Shown: positions 60,493 to 64,000 of the stretch, piece after piece
Layout of the letters: the number at the start of each line of letters is the position of its first letter
How positions within the stretch are numbered: the stretch's first letter is position 1
Assembly (NCBI GenBank): GCA_948500755.1
Contig: CAOOYH010000006.1
Coordinates: 1-64,000, forward strand
Direction: 5' to 3'
Length of the DNA stretch: 64,000 nt
Origin: an uncultured Lactobacillus sp.
GTDB taxonomy: Bacteria; Bacillota; Bacilli; Lactobacillales; Lactobacillaceae
The notes under the pieces: model-generated
What the model saw: the letters and a program-made list of their open reading frames with translations, nothing else
What the model was told of the DNA's origin: nothing
Database searches by the model: none
Translations under genes and position numbers: made by a program

Positions 60493-62980
60493 CTTTCTGT
60501 CCTTTCTTATAAGTTAATGGAGTTCTATTAAGTTTATCTACTAGGTTTTTCTGTGCGGTAAAGATCAAGACTTGATTATTTTCTGCAATTTTTTCTAGCA
60601 AATCCTTAATATAGCTAATTCGTTGATCATCAAAGTTAACAAAGGAATCATCAATTAAAATTGGCAAGTTAATTTGATCCTTAATCTGATCAATAAAGGC
60701 TAACTTCAAGGCAAAGTATAGTTGCTCACTGGTGCCTCGCGACAAATACTTAACCTCAATCTTTTTGCCATCTTGATTGACAACTTTTAATTTTTTATCC
60801 AAAACTAGATCAACATATCGCCCACCTGTTAAAAGCTTAAGATATTCTTTTGCTTCCTGCAACATTTTTGGAAAACGTTCATTTGAAGCAATATCTAAGG
60901 TTCTTTGAATTAATTGCGCCGTCATTAAGTTCGACAAATATTCCTTGCTAGCATTGATAAATAAAGTCTTAGTATTAGCCAATTTTTGCTTAGCTTTAAA
61001 AACAGCATCTGAATCAGCTAAGTTGGCTTTTTGGACTTCGACTTTAGCCAAGCTAGCTTGAAGTAGATCGAGTTTATCCTTAACTTCTTGCACAGTGGTG
61101 GTAGCTTCACTCAATTTAGATCTGAGCTCATCAGGCTTGAATTTAATTAAATCTTCTAAATCTCCCTCTAAGCTATTTTCTAAAGCCACGATCTGCGCAT
61201 CAAGCTTAGTTTGAACCAATGATTCTTGATATAAATCATCAAATTCTTCTAAAGTCCGAACTTTATTTTGGACTAAAATATCTTTCAATTCTAATTGCAA
61301 TTTCATCAATTTCTGCGAGCTTGTCTTCAAACTTGCCTGAATCTCGTCTTTTCGTTGCTGCTTTTGCTGCAAATTCTTTAATTTAGTATCCACTTTGGTA
61401 ATGGCATTAAGTTCATCACTAAAATCTGTATTTACAGGCTCTTTAAGGATTTTTTGCAGCTCCACGGCTACTTTATCAAGTCTAGTCTTAATCTCGCTTA
61501 TTTGAGCCTGATTATTCTTTTCTGACCGTTTTTTAAACTGATACTGTGTAAGTTGACCTAATAAGCTATTTAAGTCTAATCCTAAAGGAGAAATTCCATA
61601 TTTTTCTTCAAAATTCTTCTGACTCTTATCCACGTTGGCTTGAAACTGATCCACAATCTTATTTTGCTTTACCACCTGATTAAGATTGTAATAAGCCCCT
61701 CCCATCATCAGAATTCCAGCAGCCATTAAAGTCCATCCAGCAGTAGGCACATGGATTAGTAATCCTAACCCCAAGATAAAGACCGGCAAGCCTAAATAAA
61801 AAATAGTCTGTGAAACCACCGACTTTGGTTTCTTATCCGGAACTTCTTGCTTAACCCAATGGTGATAGTCTTCCTTCAGTTGGACAATTTTATCTTGATC
61901 AAATAAGGCCACTTTTTTAACTTCGGGAGTTAAAGCCAAAATCTGATCGACTTCACTTTTAAGTTCGTGCTCTTTTTGTAAGCAAGACTTGTAATCGGCT
62001 TGCCATTGCAAAAGTTCTGGCTTTTTCTGAACAATTTTTTCCGCTTGTTCGACATTCAAGTCAGAAGCTGAATCTAAGTGCGCCAATTGATTCTGTAAGG
62101 AATCAATACTTGTATTTAAGCTACTAATTTTATAATTTAAATTTTGTGCTTTTTGATAAGCATTACTATCAAAATCTAAGTTTTTTTGCTTCTTTTTAAG
62201 AGATTCTAAATCTGTAAAATTCTGCAGCTGTTTCTGCAAATTAAGCAAGTGATCCTTAGTTTTGTTTAGTTGCTCTAACTGCTTTTTTTCTTGATCAAGT
62301 TGCTTTTTGAGCTTTTGGCTTTCTTTATCAACTTGTTTGTATTGATTGAATTCATGCTCAATCTCAGTCAAATCATGTTGATCATCATCAATTTGCTTAA
62401 GAAGACGATTCACCTCAGGTTTTTTTCCAGTCTTTTTAAACAAATTATCGGCTTCTTTTTCAAAACTATTCCTAAGTTCAATTAATTCTCTGCTATTGCT
62501 AGCTCCCAAATAATAAATGCGCTCAAGTAAATCTTCTTGATTTAATTTAGCAATTTGACCCAAAGTTTCCTGATTAAAAATAAAACTATCGGCATAAAAA
62601 TTACCATCAATATTATGAATCTTATCAAAAAACTCACTCTCTGGCACAACTTCGCTATTCTTTTTAACAGTTAAAATCCCTTTTTTAGTCTTATCGCCTT
62701 TCGCCCACAAGCGCTCAAGCTGATATTCATCTCCCTGATCTTCAAAAAACAAGGATCCTCCCATAGGACTAACATGCGTAAGAGGCTTATAATCTTCAAA
62801 AAACGGTGAGGCATTGTTTCTTAAATAAAAACCAAACATAACCTGCTTAATAAAGGCTACCGTGGTGCTTTTTCCAGCTTCGTTTTCGCCAAAAAAGACA
62901 CTCAAATTGTCATTAGATAAGTTAAAAGTTAGATTAGACAAATGACCAAAATTGATGATATCAATTTTCTTCAATTTCAT
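60485..62980 (-). CDS. yhaN: SbcC/Rad50-like AAA ATPase YhaN
   Basis: An 831-residue ATPase of the SMC/Rad50-like class. Walker A is FFGENEAGKSTTVAF near residue 30. Two coiled-coil arms (about 170-370 and 440-680) flank a hydrophobic hairpin (TIFYLGLPVFILGLGLLI near 392-425). The signature YLSRGTSEQLYFALKL and Walker B PILIDDSFVNFD are near the C-terminus. It probably forms an SbcCD-like nuclease complex with YhaO. I chose ATG at 62980, 6 bases after GAGGTG; a GTG start three codons upstream lies in the RBS. Confidence 0.92.
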   Translation of the reverse strand: MKLKKIDIINFGHLSNLTFNLSNDNLSVFFGENEAGKSTTVAFIKQVMFGFYLRNNASPFFEDYKPLTHVSPMGGSLFFEDQGDEYQLERLWAKGDKTKKGILTVKKNSEVVPESEFFDKIHNIDGNFYADSFIFNQETLGQIAKLNQEDLLERIYYLGASNSRELIELRNSFEKEADNLFKKTGKKPEVNRLLKQIDDDQHDLTEIEHEFNQYKQVDKESQKLKKQLDQEKKQLEQLNKTKDHLLNLQKQLQNFTDLESLKKKQKNLDFDSNAYQKAQNLNYKISSLNTSIDSLQNQLAHLDSASDLNVEQAEKIVQKKPELLQWQADYKSCLQKEHELKSEVDQILALTPEVKKVALFDQDKIVQLKEDYHHWVKQEVPDKKPKSVVSQTIFYLGLPVFILGLGLLIHVPTAGWTLMAAGILMMGGAYYNLNQVVKQNKIVDQFQANVDKSQKNFEEKYGISPLGLDLNSLLGQLTQYQFKKRSEKNNQAQISEIKTRLDKVAVELQKILKEPVNTDFSDELNAITKVDTKLKNLQQKQQRKDEIQASLKTSSQKLMKLQLELKDILVQNKVRTLEEFDDLYQESLVQTKLDAQIVALENSLEGDLEDLIKFKPDELRSKLSEATTTVQEVKDKLDLLQASLAKVEVQKANLADSDAVFKAKQKLANTKTLFINASKEYLSNLMTAQLIQRTLDIASNERFPKMLQEAKEYLKLLTGGRYVDLVLDKKLKVVNQDGKKIEVKYLSRGTSEQLYFALKLAFIDQIKDQINLPILIDDSFVNFDDQRISYIKDLLEKIAENNQVLIFTAQKNLVDKLNRTPLTYKKGQKDA

Positions 62981-64000
62981 AGCTAACACCTCGCAACTTA
63001 CTACTCAACTTAACCTGACTCATCTCTTTAATTTCCGTTAAGAACTCTGGATCATCAGCTAATTCTTGGGTTAAAGTACTCTTTTTAACCCAGCCAGCAG
63101 CAATTTCCTTTAATGCAGAATTAGTAAAAATCTCTTCTGCTGCCTGCTTAGAAGTAGCTTGATCTTCTACACTTAAGCTTGGGAGAGATTGGGTTTTAAA
63201 ACGAACATCAACAAGTTGAGAATTTTGACTCAATTCCAACGAAATTCCTTGCCAGTAACTGCTATCTTGAATCAATTCACGTTCTTCTTCAGTCAAATAT
63301 TGGGCATTCTCAATAGTTAAACTAAAGTAAGTAGTGAAATCATTAGACTTTAAAGTTGCTAAAATTTTCTCGTGCAAAGTCTTTTTACTTACAGGACCAG
63401 CTAATTTAAGAGTAACTTTTTCCCAGACAATTGGACTCGTACGCTTAAATGAAATAGTTGTTTGTCTAGTTTTTTCATCAATTTCACCCAGGTAGCATCC
63501 CTTAAGAGCTGTTTCATTAATGTGACGCCCTTGAATATTGCCAGGGTAAACAACCCATGGCTGATCACTCAAAACGCGGCGCTGATGGATATGCCCCAAA
63601 GCAAAGTAATCATAATTTAAATCCGTCACTTCACTTAAAGCAAAAGGCGCATACACGTCTTGATGATCAGTTTTTTGCTGAGCATGCATGATCCCAAAAG
63701 TATAATTATTACTTTTTTCGGGAAAATCTGGAATTACGTCATGCGCAATATGATTATTCAAATACGAAAAACCAACTACATCATATTTAAAACCAGATTT
63801 AGTTTCATAACTAACACTTTCAACTTTTTCATCAGGTCCAAGCAGCTTAAAGTATGGACTGGGAGTTATTAACAAATCATCGACCTTCATATGATCGTGA
63901 TTTCCAAAAATCATTACTACTTGAATTTCAGCGTCTGTCAGCCGCTTAATTTGCTTAGCAAAAAACAACTGACTATGCGGAGAAGGTTGATTACTGTCAA
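62961..64000 (-). CDS. yhaO: SbcD-like DNA repair exonuclease YhaO (partial)
   Basis: A calcineurin-like phosphoesterase running past the window edge. The frame is open up to base 64000, with DSNQPSPHSQLFFAKQ at the edge; this is the usual family text, so the start lies outside. Metal-site motifs MIFGNHDHM and FALGHIHQRR are visible, with YPGNIQGRHINETALKG after them. The first site (DxH near the true N-terminus) is not in the window. It overlaps yhaN by 20 bases. Confidence 0.92.
   Translation of the reverse strand, partial: DSNQPSPHSQLFFAKQIKRLTDAEIQVVMIFGNHDHMKVDDLLITPSPYFKLLGPDEKVESVSYETKSGFKYDVVGFSYLNNHIAHDVIPDFPEKSNNYTFGIMHAQQKTDHQDVYAPFALSEVTDLNYDYFALGHIHQRRVLSDQPWVVYPGNIQGRHINETALKGCYLGEIDEKTRQTTISFKRTSPIVWEKVTLKLAGPVSKKTLHEKILATLKSNDFTTYFSLTIENAQYLTEEERELIQDSSYWQGISLELSQNSQLVDVRFKTQSLPSLSVEDQATSKQAAEEIFTNSALKEIAAGWVKKSTLTQELADDPEFLTEIKEMSQVKLSSKLRGVSYEIEEN

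Noticed and set aside
62291..62485. Plus-strand open frame inside yhaN
   Set aside because: Antisense reading of the AT-rich coiled-coil codons of yhaN; no RBS and no plausible protein.
1..64000. CRISPR array, prophage, IS element or tRNA cluster
   Set aside because: No regular spaced repeats, transposase, integrase or tRNA-like cloverleaf were recognised; gene order is core chromosomal throughout.

Overview
The window is AT-rich, low-GC Gram-positive DNA from a Lactobacillus of the acidophilus/gasseri/johnsonii group. This rests on protein similarity (a surface protein that looks SLAP-type, maltose phosphorylase with beta-phosphoglucomutase, a hydroxyisocaproate-type dehydrogenase) and on conserved lactobacillar gene order; the species is inferred. 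It is a dense core-chromosome segment: about 65 genes, mostly on the minus strand, no tRNA or rRNA genes, no CRISPR array, no IS element or prophage, and no gene-free stretch longer than 300 bases.

Layout. 1-3.1 kb: tail of an unknown gene, a small acidic orphan, a DHA2-type efflux pump and a Cof-type HAD phosphatase. 3.1-9.1 kb: glnA behind a dyad-bearing promoter, then ynbB-miaA, a rhodanese-like protein, and a 5-formyl-THF cyclo-ligase/rhomboid/YqgQ operon, then rpmG. 9.1-15 kb: a class B PBP, divergent from a YfhO-type membrane protein, and an N-acetylglucosamine-kinase-like gene. 15-20.5 kb: a complete maltose locus (pgmB, mapA, sugar permease, LacI-type regulator) with operator and cre-like site. 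20.5-28.5 kb: a 2-hydroxyacid dehydrogenase, greA, pheST under a T-box, an HxlR regulator, a TrmH-type rRNA methylase, acylphosphatase and YidC. 28.5-37.3 kb: a two-component system, yceD, the tmcAL-rsfS-yqeK-nadD-yqeH-yqeG ribosome/NAD cluster, and infC-rpmI-rplT under an L20-type leader.

37.4-39.8 kb is the most accessory-like part: a four-gene operon of LytTR regulator, DUF3021-like membrane protein, ABC permease and ABC ATPase, preceded by two 10-bp direct repeats exactly 21 bp apart. 39.9-49 kb: thrS (T-box) and the replication/repair operon dnaI-dnaB-nrdR-coaE-mutM-polA. 49-50.3 kb: a TetR-family gene broken by one base in a homopolymer, divergent from an orphan 139-aa gene. 50.3-57.4 kb: murC, a secreted repeat protein, ytpR, a thioredoxin, trmB and ecsBA. 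57.6-64 kb: hit, a YtxH/YhaH-like gene, prsA and yhaM-yhaN-yhaO, the order known from Bacillus; yhaO runs off the window.

The points I would look at first are the LytTR/DUF3021/ABC system with its repeats, the dyad over the glnA promoter in the absence of an adjacent glnR, the probable AUA start of infC, the frameshifted TetR gene beside an unknown gene, and the cysteine-less membrane rhodanese.
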